A DNA stretch of 64,000 nt from Heliocidaris erythrogramma (lineage: Eukaryota > Echinodermata > Echinoidea > Camarodonta > Echinometridae): assembly GCA_025617745.1 (NCBI GenBank), contig CM046855.1, positions 48,091,813 to 48,155,812 on the forward strand. Direction: 5' to 3'. The notes beneath the pieces were generated by a model. That model searched no databases and was not told the DNA's origin. It saw nothing but the letters and a program-made list of their open reading frames with translations. The position numbers and the translations under genes were made by a program. Positions 1 through 12,800 of this stretch are shown here, piece after piece. How positions within the stretch are numbered: the first letter of the stretch is position 1; every line of letters starts with the position of its first letter.

Positions 1-685
1 GTCAATATGGAGCGCCCGCTCGCCCCGTGCGTTCGCCTGCTGATCAAAAGTCCCAGCGGCCCGGGCTTGCGTCCAATCCCGGCGTGCGATCCGGCCGAAT
101 TTTACCTCTGCAGAATCAGAAACTGAAATCTCAAGACTAATGTGCATCTCACGCACCAACTATTGACTGCACTGCAACAAGTAATTGGACACTTTTGAGC
201 TTGCGACATATGAAGAAGCCTGAAAAACTGAAAATTTCTTGAAATACAGCTTAGTTTTTGGAACCAATTTCCTTTAATACGGACATGCATAAGTTACGCA
301 AATTTTCTACAGGGACCACCGATAACATCGCTAAATTGTGATATTTATGGATTATGGCATTATTATGGCTACGTGCAGTCGTCAATGCTATAGACTCATC
401 ATTTTTTCAATTTTTATTTTATGGTATGCCTGTGAGGCGCGAGAAAAAGGTTGATATGCCTGATGTACGAGACTTGGTAGGTCTGCAACACTACCGAAGG
501 AAAAGACCACCCCTCCGCAATTTCAGCAACTGTTCAAATATTGTAGGACCCTCTTATTAGCAGTTCAGCCTACCCCTGCAAAATGCCACAATTGTCAGTT
601 TCATGATATCCAATAGATAGGATCGGATGATCCGCTGTATCTGTGGTTCAATCATAAGCAGCTGAAAAGAAGAAGGATTTCTTAC
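1..685. other. Left edge, no gene resolved
   Basis: This should be intron or a further exon of the minus-strand gene. The first 100 bases are G+C-rich with CpGs, unlike the rest. A minus-strand GT-A-A-A-A donor-like site sits near 110, but I could not phase an exon to it. Confidence 0.4.
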
Positions 686-891
686 CCTCTCTCTTTCGGG
701 TCATAGCAGACGTGTCTAGAACTTTGCTTGAAGCCGGTGTCACAGGAGTTTTCTTCTTTACTGGCCGCTTTTCTTTCTTCAGAGTATTGGGTGTTTTATG
801 TTTGGTCTGTTTCCCAGGTTTGCTGCCTCGAGTATTATACCTCTTGGTTGGCTCTGTGTCTGTGGACTCTGCAACATCCCCTTCTAATTTC
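686..891 (-). CDS. MIS18BP1: MIS18BP1-like exon after the SANTA domain
   Basis: A 206-nt exon follows a ctcctgcag acceptor and ends at a GT-A-A-G donor. The first base completes an AAG codon begun by the two bases left over from exon 2958-3051, and the exon leaves phase 1. The product is strongly basic, with R-Y-N-T-R-G-S-K and K-R-P-V-K-K-K, which looks like nuclear-localisation or DNA-contact sequence. No later exon could be placed with confidence in the remaining 685 bases. Confidence 0.7.
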
Positions 892-3800
892 CTGCAGGAG
901 TCCCAATAGGACAATATTGTAGATATCTTATTATCTTATTTTATAAATTAGGAAATTCCATAGAAAAAATATCCAACAACTTCTTTTTAAAAGTTGAATA
1001 AGATATCTTCAGTACAAAATGCAGGACATAATTTTCCAGCAACTTGATTGCCTAAAATGATAGAAATTCAGAAAAATATGACAAAGCGTCTGGGTAATTC
1101 TGTTACAGACAAATATTTTTGTATGTTTAATCCTTTCAGTGTGTAGAAATGGTATTTTAAAATATGTGCCTATGATATCAAGTGTATCATCTGATCCTAG
1201 AATCAATGGGAACATTCACATTACACTACTCCATGCTACGTACAAGAACAGCACTGAAGAAATTATGTAATACCACTACTTATCATGTGGTATTGTCCAA
1301 CTGTCAATGCAACCCTATTAGGAACTGGTTTTGGTTAAAGGGTGGGGGGGGGGGGGAGGGGAGGGAAGGGGTTAAATAAGACCCCATCCTCTAAGATCTT
1401 TGCTGGACCACTTCTCCACAATAGGTTCAATCAAAATAAAATGGACAGGGTAAAGAGAAGGTGGAGTTCTGGCAAGGGTGAAAAAATATTTTGTGAGCTT
1501 TCTCATTGTTTTTGTCAGTTTGGAAGACTATCATAGTAGAAATGTCCCCTAAAGAACATTGCTCCCCAAATGCCCTCATATTCCAAATGTGAAGAGAAAT
1601 AGCTTACGTTTTCCAGCCGCACAGTCATGAAACGTGTGTATAGTCCCGTATACCCACTTCTGTGTGAAGTGCATGTGTTTTTCAGCGAGATTGTGTCAAT
1701 TTCTCATCTATTTTGATGATTCCAATATCTCACAGTATACACCCAATTCTAATGTAAACATTAACCTTTCCCAACTGCTTTGAACAGTTTCTTTCACATG
1801 GTAGTCACATGACAAGAACTCAACCTTGGGAGCGTTTCATGAAAGGAAGTTGTCAGATAGTTTATCCGACAACTGTTATAAGCTACTGGAATCCTTGCAT
1901 CTGATTGGCTGAGAGCAAATTTGTCGGATAAAATAACCGACATCTCCTTTCATGAAACGCCCCCCTGATCTTTAAGAGCATTCTTCGGTAGTTAATTTAT
2001 CAGAACTCGTAGATTTTGTATACTACCATTATTAATGAAAAGAATTTGCACATTTGACACGTTATCTAATCTATACTCCCTATATATGAACCATAGATCA
2101 GATTGCCAGCAAAAGGTCAAGGTTACTTTTGTTCATGTAATTATCAATATATTTAAAAAAAAAAGATTATTGGTCAGATATTGTTTTCACTTCAAAGGGC
2201 AAATCAGAGCTGCCAACCTCTGGCCAAGCTTTTCCGTACACGCCAAGCTGAAAAATCGTATTTTGGCGATGAAATCCGTAATTTTTTGCAAGTCCCCAAA
2301 TACCAAATTTTTAAACTGCAACTGCCACCAAAATTGTATAAGTTAGATCTAAAAATGTTCTAAAATTACTCTTTATGACACCCCAATAATTATCAATGGG
2401 AATAATATAATTATCTAGATCTAGAAACATAAAAAAACAGCTAAAAACTCACGTTCCCTATTCATCCTTTCGATTCCACTACGGAGCAGCTCCACATACT
2501 GCCGCCTTACACCAAGCAGCAGCCGCGCCGTGCCGCCCGCGGGCTAGGCTGGCCGGCTTCCTAACGCCTCGGTGTGTAAGAGCAGCCGCACCGCTAGCGC
2601 TTGAGCTCATAGCTTGAGCTAGAAGTTTGCGTGTGCGGTGAAAGTACGTTCGCAGTCTCCTTTCTGTATGCACTTTAGGTACGTACACAGTGCGGAGTTC
2701 CGGGAACAGCGAAAATAATACAATATGAGTGTGAAAGTATGAGTGATAACAAATACATGTGCGCAACGTATAATACGAATAGTGCATAATCAGATTTCTT
2801 CAAATCCGTAATTTTTTGGCGACATTCAGTACTTCTGTAATGATGGTTAATTTCCATACCAATCACGGAAAATCTGTACTAGTTGGCAGCTCTGGCAAAT
2901 GAAATGAGGTGAAAAGAAATTATCTATTTAAAAGCAAAGATTGTGATGCATACTCACTTGAAGGATTGCTCCACTGCTTCTTCAATTAAATATTCTCTCC
3001 ATTGACGTGGAAAACCCTTCTGAAAGCGACGCAAAAACTTCCCAGAAAATCCTAGATAGAGAAGCACAATATTAAAGAGAAGATGAAGAAATGCTGGGTA
3101 CCTGAATTACAGCACCACTACAGTGGTGACCGAGTGGAAATAAATAATCTTTTAAAAATTTTATTCATCTGAATGGGTGAAAGCAAGAAACAGAAAGTAC
3201 ACAATATGTAAAGACTTGAAACGGATTGCAAAAAAGAACTCTTTATTCCCTCTTTAAGGGATACATGTAGGTACCCTATTTGCATTAATTCAGATCCTCT
3301 TTGCCTAATGATGATTCTTACCTAGTTTGGTTAGAACCCAGGCAAGCATTTAAAATATTTCTCATATTTTCACAATAGGGGCACTTACGGGGTGCTGTCT
3401 CTGAGCCCCCTTCGAGGCAAGGTACCCTCTTTCAGAAATGGTTGTCTCCTTCCTCTAAGCATGATACCTACAAGCTTTGCTAACAATCTTGCAACAGGGC
3501 TTAAAGAAGAAGAAGCAAATATAAATCTAATTACTGCCATTCCTGGTGTTCTTGGGGGTGGTGCCCCCCAAGACCCCCCCTTATATTGGTAGGCACCACC
3601 ATCTGTAATAATTTAGATCCTCCTCGTCTAAGGATAATCCCTGTCAATTTTACTTTTGAAATAAAGTAAAAATTCAAAAACTTAAGTTGGTTAAGTTTGT
3701 GGAACACAATTTAACTTAACTCACCATAATTGACCTCTGACCTTGACTTTTGACATGAAATTTGTTCCACATTATTTGTGATACTCTACAACCCTTGTGT

Positions 3801-6800
3801 TCAAGTTTCATGCATGGAAATCGAACATATATACTTTTGAAATGAGAGCATTTCGAAAATTGTTGACGCTGTCGCCGCCGTCGGAAAAGCGGCGCCTATG
3901 TCTCGCTTTTTTCTTACACAGGCAAGACAAAAATTGGAGAAATAGATCAGTGAAAGTTTGAGAAATATCTGACAAAGTATAAGAGTTATTCTTTGTCGGA
4001 TTTTTCTCAAACTTTCACTGATCTGTTTCTCTTTATTTTTTGTGCTTTTGTTTAAAAGCAACGTTTTTTCTCAGGAACGTGCCCTTTTAAATTGCAACCC
4101 TAACCTTAGTCCTATATCTCTGATGAAATTAAACCAGGAGCAATTGTCTTTGGAGAATGCGTTGGACCACCAAAATAAGTCCATATAGTGTATTTACAAG
4201 TTCATATTTTCAGTCGCACTGTGCATTTAAGACCCCCTTTTTTTTACTTTACCAAAATATCTGAAACACACCTTGATCCATTGCCAATAGTTTATTGATG
4301 TTGCCATGGAGATGATACCTTGATCCAGATGAGGTTTCCAGGAGGCAGGAGGAGATCCGTTTGAAAATGGCTGTACTATGCCAGAAAGATCCCTCTGGGT
4401 CTTCTCTGCATGATGAAACATTAATGTATAATTATTTCACCTTGTATACTGTTCAACCATAACAGAACGCTCCGCAATGACATTTTTGTAGTTCGTATGC
4501 ACCGGGACCCTGTTCACATTTCCATATTTTGGATGTCCACATGAAACAGACCCTTATTAGTGTCGAGCCAGTATCTACAGAAAGTTGGCAAGAGGTACAA
4601 GATCACTGCTCTAGCGTTGAGCAATCCTGCCTCCTCAACATAATACAAAGCCTGAAACAGAGATGTGACAGGCAAATCAGGCAATTTTCTGACGACTGGC
4701 ACAACCGGGCGTTGTGGCGTGCGCCTGTAATCCAGCTAACAGTGGAAGTTATAAACTGATTCAGCGGACCCAGGTTCGAGACTGAGTCACGTCTTTCGGA
4801 TGGTGACGTTAAAGGTCGGTCCCAGACGTAAATAATCATATCTGATTGATACACGTCTGTAAAAACCCAATTACACACACATACATGTACACACACCCCT
4901 TATGATTATCATAAACTTGTAGGGCTACTTACAGTCTGTGGCCTTCCACAGCTATGTGCTTCCTTCCTGATCCCAGCCATTTTACAATCCATTGGTCCAG
5001 ATCAGTCACTGTCTTCTGAAGGGGGACAATCAGGGGAGTGTTTCATCAAGTGTGTTTGTCACTGATATTTACCGACAACTGTTATAAGCTTCTGAAATCC
5101 TTGCATTTGATTGGATGAGAGCAAATTTGTCGGTAAAAATCACTGACATAACGCTTGATGAAACACTCCCCACGAGGAGAAATCAAAAGAAAGATACAGA
5201 AAGAACCACACAATGCATGATGAAGAATATGCTCCCTGGTAGGAATTTAGACATATAGGAGAATTAAACTTTCATTGTAAATTGGCCCAAATGGACAAAA
5301 ATTAAAGAAATAGATTAGGGCAACAATGAACCACAGTCCAGAGAGAGACGTATCTACTAGACCCAAGTCAGACTTGGGTTCTGTGTCTATTTGTCAAGTA
5401 GTCCCTTTTTTATTAACTTGAAAAACTATGAACCATTTGATTCACAGTCCAAAGAGTGTGACGTATCTACTAGACCCAAGTCAGACTTGGGTTCTGTGTC
5501 TATTTGTCGAGTAGTCCCTTTTTTTTTAACTTGCAATATTTCTCTTTACACAAGCAAAATTTGAAGCTGACAGTTTGAATATATAGTATATGGGCATGGA
5601 ATCAAAAGTATTCAGAGTGAAACATTTTTTTAAATTATTGGTTCCATTTAAGAGCCAAGTAAATATTTAAAAAAAATATATATATATTTTTTTTAAAGAC
5701 AACATAAATCTTATTCAGGTACATATCAATAAGCTCTAGCTCTCTGTATATGTATATGGTCACAGATCTCAGATAAGGAAATATGAATGCATAAAGAGAC
5801 GCACACATAGGGAGAACTACCACAAATGGGTGCATGTTGGCTGTGAGGACGGCAACATACTGAAATCCCGTACACGTATGAATCCTTTTCATATTTGCGC
5901 AGAGATTTGTCATCATTGATCATGTGACCAAATAAAATCAATTTATCTTGAATTTTTTTTTCGACCGTGACGTAATTCTGACCTGAATCAGAGTTGTTCA
6001 AAATCACTGTGGTACAGTGGTTCGTTCACTGGAGAGTTTGAAGCCTTGCCTGTAGGTTACATCTATGTCCTTAGACCTAGGTGTAGCCAATGGTTACCCA
6101 GAAGGAATTCCTTGAATACTTTGAACACTGTGTGGCAGCCAGGCTGAAATGTGAATGCTGCAAGCATCATTATATGACGCACATGAACACTACAAATCAA
6201 GAGGCATTGTCATTACATTACATTTGGGATGAGCAAAGTTGAAACATGGTACCACTGACCACATGTTTAATGTCACAAGTGTTCTTTTTAAAATGTTATA
6301 CATGACTGGCACCTAACCTGACTATAACAGAAATATTTATTTCAAATTCAAGACCCGGGCCTCGTCTTATAAAGAGTTGTCATTTAATTATAGATCACAA
6401 ACCCAACCTTTGGATTGTGCGTCAACAACAGACTTTGATTCACATCATCGCAACTCTTAATTGAGGCTGGGACCTGATTAGAAAAAGAGTTGGTCCTAAA
6501 TTGGATCCCTGCCGTACCCCCCGTATCTCCGTTAAAGATCAATCACAACTCTTCATAAAAGGGGGCTTTGTTTTCTGGGTAATTTTCAAGTTACTTCCTC
6601 ACCTTAGAGAGATTGGTTATGTCATCACAGCTGCCACGTTTATCATGCTCCACATCACTGTTAGACTTCAAAGTTATGCTCTTTCTTCTGATTGACATTC
6701 TTCTTTCTCTTGGTTTTGAGACAGTTCCCACAGAAGATGTTTCAATCAGGTCATCACTGGAGTTAGTCTCTGAGTGCATAAAAGCAGAGTACTTTTTTTT

Positions 6801-9800
6801 ATTTACTTGGGCTCTTGTCCAGTTCATTGTTTTGATATTGGGATTTTCATGCATTTTATACTCTTTTACTACAAGAGCTCTTCTTTAACTTTCAAAACCC
6901 TTTTTTTTTTCTTTTCCAGAGCTCTTTTGGAAAGAGCCAGAAGAGCTAAATCAATCCCCGCTCCGAAGTTGTAGTTGTTGTTTTTTTCCCCCGATGACAT
7001 AATGTATGGCATGACATACCAAAAACAAGAAAAGACGACACTGGAAATTACATGTACATGAGAGTAAGAATCACTGAAGAGGCCTGTAGAGTATTGATGA
7101 TAATTATACAAATTTGTGCTATACAGCATACGATCAGGCCTGACAATTATGTCTAGGTTATCAACGATATCATATTAATAATAATAATAAAATCCGTTCT
7201 TGTATAGCGCATAACACGTTATGATACATACGTCTCTATGCGCTTCCAAAGGGTTTGGATATTATTACCCTGGCTTTAGCTCCGGCAGCCGTAATCAGCG
7301 CTAGTGCATTTCAAGGAATAAATCCTGCCAGGTACCCATTTACTACACCATTTACTATTAGCCGATATTAGACTGATTAACAGAGCTCATTCCTTTGAAA
7401 GAGTACATAGAGTAACCTGACAATACCTACAATAATAGACTATAACGTACAATTAATCTGAAGAGTTATGGGAGGCAAAAAAAAAACAGACAAATGCACA
7501 TTACCCAAGCCCAAGGGCAACCAAAATGGATTGTTAGGTGATCAAAAAACAGGTGGAAAAAAAAAATAATTGTCGGCCTATGTCTGAGAAAGTAATAATA
7601 ATAATGTACATTTATATAGCGCAATAACTATACACAATATACTCTACTGCGCTTAACATAAAGGACCAATTGCTTGATAATCAATTGTTACATAGTAGTT
7701 CATTACACAAGTGATATACACTAAAAGGAAACTACCGAAAAGCTTCTACAAACAGGTGGGTTTTTAACTTAGTCTTAAAAGAGCACACTGAATGGGAATT
7801 CCTAATGTTAAAAGGAAGATTATTCCAAATCTTAGGTGCTGCGCAAGAAAAAGCTCGATCTCCCATTGTCACCTTTGTCCTGTAAGTTGGCATTTTTAGA
7901 AGCAATGTGTCATTTGTACTCCTGAGATTATATGAATGTGGATTTGATTTTAAAGTAAGTAATTCAGAAATGTAATTCGGAGATATCAAGTAGGTATAAA
8001 GAGGTGAAAATGGAAAGGAAGATGAAAGAGACAATTTGTTGATTTGGGTTGTCAGATAGTCATTGAGTGTGTTACAAGAGAAGGTTTAGATATGGAGAAT
8101 GCAAGTTACAAACACACAAATGAAAACATTTCTTGCATTTTAATGTCTAATTTGAGGTAACTGAATTTGACTTGAAAAAAAATTGATTTCCCAATATGGC
8201 AATCAATATGTTGGTTTCCCTGCGAAGGGAGCCAGGACATGCCAGTCTAAGGATCATAAAGGCCTCTGCTCACTTTTACAACCAGACTATGCCTACATTT
8301 TGAAAGAAATTACAATAGGATTAGATATAAATTTTTAGAATGGAAATCCTTCTTAACGTCCAGAGCAGTCGTACAAATACATGCACCAGTGATGGCAAAA
8401 ATATGGGTATTGCCTTCCAGTAGGAGAAAAGACTCAAATGGCTTCTAGTCCATGGGCAATCATGCGGCTGGTACGAGAGTGCTACACCTGTCAATTGTAT
8501 GACGCACCCCACGACACCGTGAATGGTGCGTCACTTGTTCAATGTGTGTCAGATTTTCGTATACCATGAAACACCCCAGCGTCCTACCTATGAAGGACAT
8601 TCAAGATACCCGGACAAGTACTTTTTCAATTTTGAAGAGTTGAGTCAATTTTAAAAACCATATTTCTAATAATAGCTATGTTCACACACAGTATTTTGAC
8701 ATGGCGGTATGAAAAGATAAAGTGATTGACCATGACGCACGCCAGCGTCCTACCTATGACAGCCATTCGCCTACAATGACAGTACCCTGCATCATTTTCC
8801 GGCCGTAAATCACCCACCCATGATGCACCTCTCCTGAGGGTTGTGAGGTGCATCATACAATTGACAGGTGTATAATATTAAACTGTGATTCACACCTACA
8901 TTGTATCACCAGGCTTCCAACATTCTCCATTTTCAATATTTCTGTGTATAGTCAAACCTGTCTATAGCGGCCACCAAAGGGAAACGGCAAAAGTGGCCGC
9001 TATAGACAGGTGGCCACTATAGACAGGATGGCGGCCATTTTTTATTTTTGCACATACACGCAACATCACTTGTAATGTACATGCATCCATATCACTTAGG
9101 AAAATAAGCTATAGATCTACAGATGAAATGTAAAATGCCAAAATAATGTGCTTTGTTGTCAATAAATGAGAAAAAAAATAGATATACGTGCAATCTGTGT
9201 AAACTGAGTTTTCCCTCAAATTACCACGTAGGTACCGCCCGCGGTAGACTGCTGTTCTTGATTTTTATAGTCTAAACACGATGTCTAATCATGCTTTTGC
9301 TACCTGTCAAAATATTACAATAATAAGTTTATCTTTTGAATAAAATCATGCAATCAGTTTTCATTCAATAAATATTTGCCTTTCGAATGGTTTAAAGGAA
9401 GTTTTAACTGTTTTTGAGAACAGACGATTGAAGGTGCTCACTTGGTTCGTCGTAAGTACGAATGTCGACAATGGATCGCCGGTGGACGAGTTTTCCCGCC
9501 GTTTTTTAGCAGGACAGGCTTGTACATGAAATCGATATTATTGATCCTTAAAAAAATAATAGTTGGGTAGTATTTTATTATTTTCACTTTCAAAAAATTC
9601 ACTCCTTTAAATTTTTTTTTTCGAAAGCTTTAAATCTTTTATTTTTTGCTAAATCTTTTAAAAAATAAAAATTAATATTGAAGTGTACGAGCCTGTGGTA
9701 TTGCGCATGTGCGATCGATATCAATGCCAACCGTGATACCGGTTTGTTTCGTTTGTATGGAGGTAGCTAAGCGTAAGAGAACAATACAGGTGCGGGGGAT

Positions 9801-12800
9801 CGTGGCTGGATGGTGCGAAGATTACGTAAACAAACAATACTAGTGCTTAACTCTTACTCAAATCTCTAATTAGTCAGCAATGTGGTAACACTTTTAGATC
9901 TTTAATAAAATCAGTACTACTTCTTGGCCATTGTAGAATCTATTCACAACGTTTGTGTGAGAGTGTGACTGAGCTAGGACTCGGTAAACACATCGCGGCT
10001 TTATTATGGCATGAAGCTACGGCTCGACTCGATATTGGTGGTCGCTATACGCTGTCAGATATTGACCGCGGGATACATAATGGGTGGCCGCTGTCCGCGT
10101 TAGGCAGGTGACCGCTATATGCAGGGTCTACACACAGTAATTTCCTGCAGGGGATTTTTTGGTGACTGCTATAAGCATGTGGCCGCTATAGACAGGTGGC
10201 CGCTAAGACAGGTTTGACTGTATATGACTATTCATGACCCCACTGAGAAAGAATCTACATTGTCAGACTTCATGACACTGATTTATTGCAATTTCTTCCA
10301 AAATATAGTCATAGACCTGTCGTAAGGTGTGCGGTGGTCCTTACATGTCATCCCTGCACAGTGAAGCTTACCTGAGCCTTCTACCTCTGCATCTTCTACC
10401 TCTGCATCTTCTACCTCCTGCATCCTTTCTGTCTCTGCATCCTTCTCACCCATGACATCCTGTACATTTGAGACATCATTGACGAGCGGTGTGTCCTCCT
10501 CTGCCACAGATACTGTTCCTTTGGCATCTTTTGATGAATCTACTTCTTGTCCAAGTCCAGGCTTTCATGCAGAACCAAGCAGGAAATGTGGAGAAAAGTA
10601 TATGAACAATATCTGTTTTACTGAAGGTGCTAAGTAAGATTTACCAAAACATAAACATGGAGTATGAATAAAATTTAAATTTATTTACCGGTACTTAAAA
10701 ATTTGAATTCTTGACAGAACCATACATATCATATGTGACCCGGCACTACAAAACCACCCAAAAGTTGCAAGCAGTGGTTTTGTACAAACAGCCGAAATGG
10801 AAATTTGGGTTGAAAAAAACGATTTCGGGATTTTTGATTTTTCTGAAAGATCGATCTTTTCTGTACCTTGTATCAAAATCTGGAAGCTTAAAACACAGTA
10901 GAAGGATGTGTTTTTAACAGTTTTTCTAGAAGAGTTTTTTCCGCACCGCTTCGGTTTCTTACAAATTCTTCCCCCTTTCCGTGTGATTTTTTTTTTTCAT
11001 TGGTACCGCTCACCCTCGTAAAATCATTACAATATTTCTTCCCTTATGATTTTTATACTGACAGAAAGAAGAAACTCTCAGCAATCTCATAATAATGATA
11101 TAAAGGTATATTAATAGTCGCGAAAGCAAATTATATTGTTTTTTCATGTGAGCAAGAAAAGAGTGAGTACAGTGCAAATAAATTGCAAGTGTGATTTTTT
11201 TGAGCTTTAAAGTTTAAAAGAGTATGTGATTTCTCCCTAAAACAATTGCTAATTCTGGTGAGAGAGAAAAGAGTATATAAGTTTTGTATTTAAAAATTAC
11301 AAGATTATTCCTTTGAGCAAAAAAATAGTATGTGTGTCTGCTATAAAGCAAATTGCAAGTTTATTCATTTGAGCTACAATAGAGTTAGTAGGTCTACAGT
11401 ACAAAGTAAATTCCATACAATGTAGGTGATTTTCAAGTGAGGCCCTATTCAAGTTCATTATAGGCTAAATTGCAAGTTCACTGTGATAAAAGAAAGTGAC
11501 AAATCGGTATTATATAACGGGGAACAAAGAAAGACACCCCAATGGGGTGAATAGAGTACCGAAGTGCTGACGTCATATTCGCTCGTCGTCCAGGATACTG
11601 GTTCCAAACAACAGAGCCCGCGCATGAGGTTCACCGCGAAGTCATTCGAGCAACGGGCTGGAGCAGGGCAATTTCAGTGTTTGGCGCTGGTGTGATCACC
11701 ACACCATTGTTTAGCACAAAATTGTTTAGAACCAGCAACCTTGACAACTTGGCCGGTATGACGTCACACTTCGGTACTCTATAGGGGTGAATAGGCATTG
11801 TCTAGTGCAGGTGCGCTTAATCTCTCCATTGGAACTCTCATCATGAGTTTTGTGATAATATTTGAATGACTTAAGTCCCCAAATTAAACTCTTGGTAATA
11901 CAATGAACAGACTATGTTTAACACTCCTGCTAAATTTCAACTAAATCTGACCACGCCTTCATAGTGGTTACTATGTCCTTTTGATTCGCTCTTTATTGAT
12001 TTTCTCTTATGTTTTCTTGCCCCGCAGGCTTGAATAGGCCCAAACTTTAGAGCTTGTTTCCTCTGTAACTAATACCAGCAAACTCTCTTACTAGCTCAAT
12101 TTATTCGCTAAATTAAAAGGGTTAGGAACCTTCAATTATGACAATTTATATATCATCTTAAAGCTGAGACTCTGTTCTTTCCAAATATGATCAAATCAGA
12201 AAAATAATTTTTTGCGACTTTTTGATGGTTTTGTGGTCACATAAGTTCTGAATTCATCACACTTATGCTCTTACCTAATTCGAGCTCTGATAAGTACAAC
12301 AACCCCTTCCTTTCTGTGCTTTAAATTGTACAGTATTAAATTTTGATCGATAATATTGAATGAAAATAAGAATTCCTTCGACTGAGGGTGAACTGGAATA
12401 AAACCATGCAAAATAGGAGTTTTTGTGAAAAATTAAGAAAAGCAGAAGCAAAGGCCCCCTTCCCTACAAAATGAGGAAACAATAGAATACCTGAAATCCT
12501 GCAATTCCTCCACCAGACCCAATTCTCTGCTTTCTTTGGACCGCATCATTCACCTTGAAATCTTGCCCATCTTTATTCTGTTTACCTTCCCGAGGTGACT
12601 TCTCAACATGGTCAGTAGATGTACCCTCTTGCTCTGAGCCTTTCTTTGTGGCTTCTCCCGTTGACTGCATCTGTTGGATGAGCTGTGCTACAGGAGACAT
12701 AATGAAAGCACCCATCGACGCTAGAACTGGCTTAGGCTTGAGCATCGGGGACACAAGTGGAACCTTGAAAGAGCCTGATGTGGTGCCTGGCATGGCATCT

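Noticed and set aside
3052..3190. Possible extra MIS18BP1 exon between 3100 and 3172 on the minus strand
   Set aside because: Acceptor and donor are present, but every phase compatible with the neighbours contains a stop, and the SANTA domain is already continuous without it.
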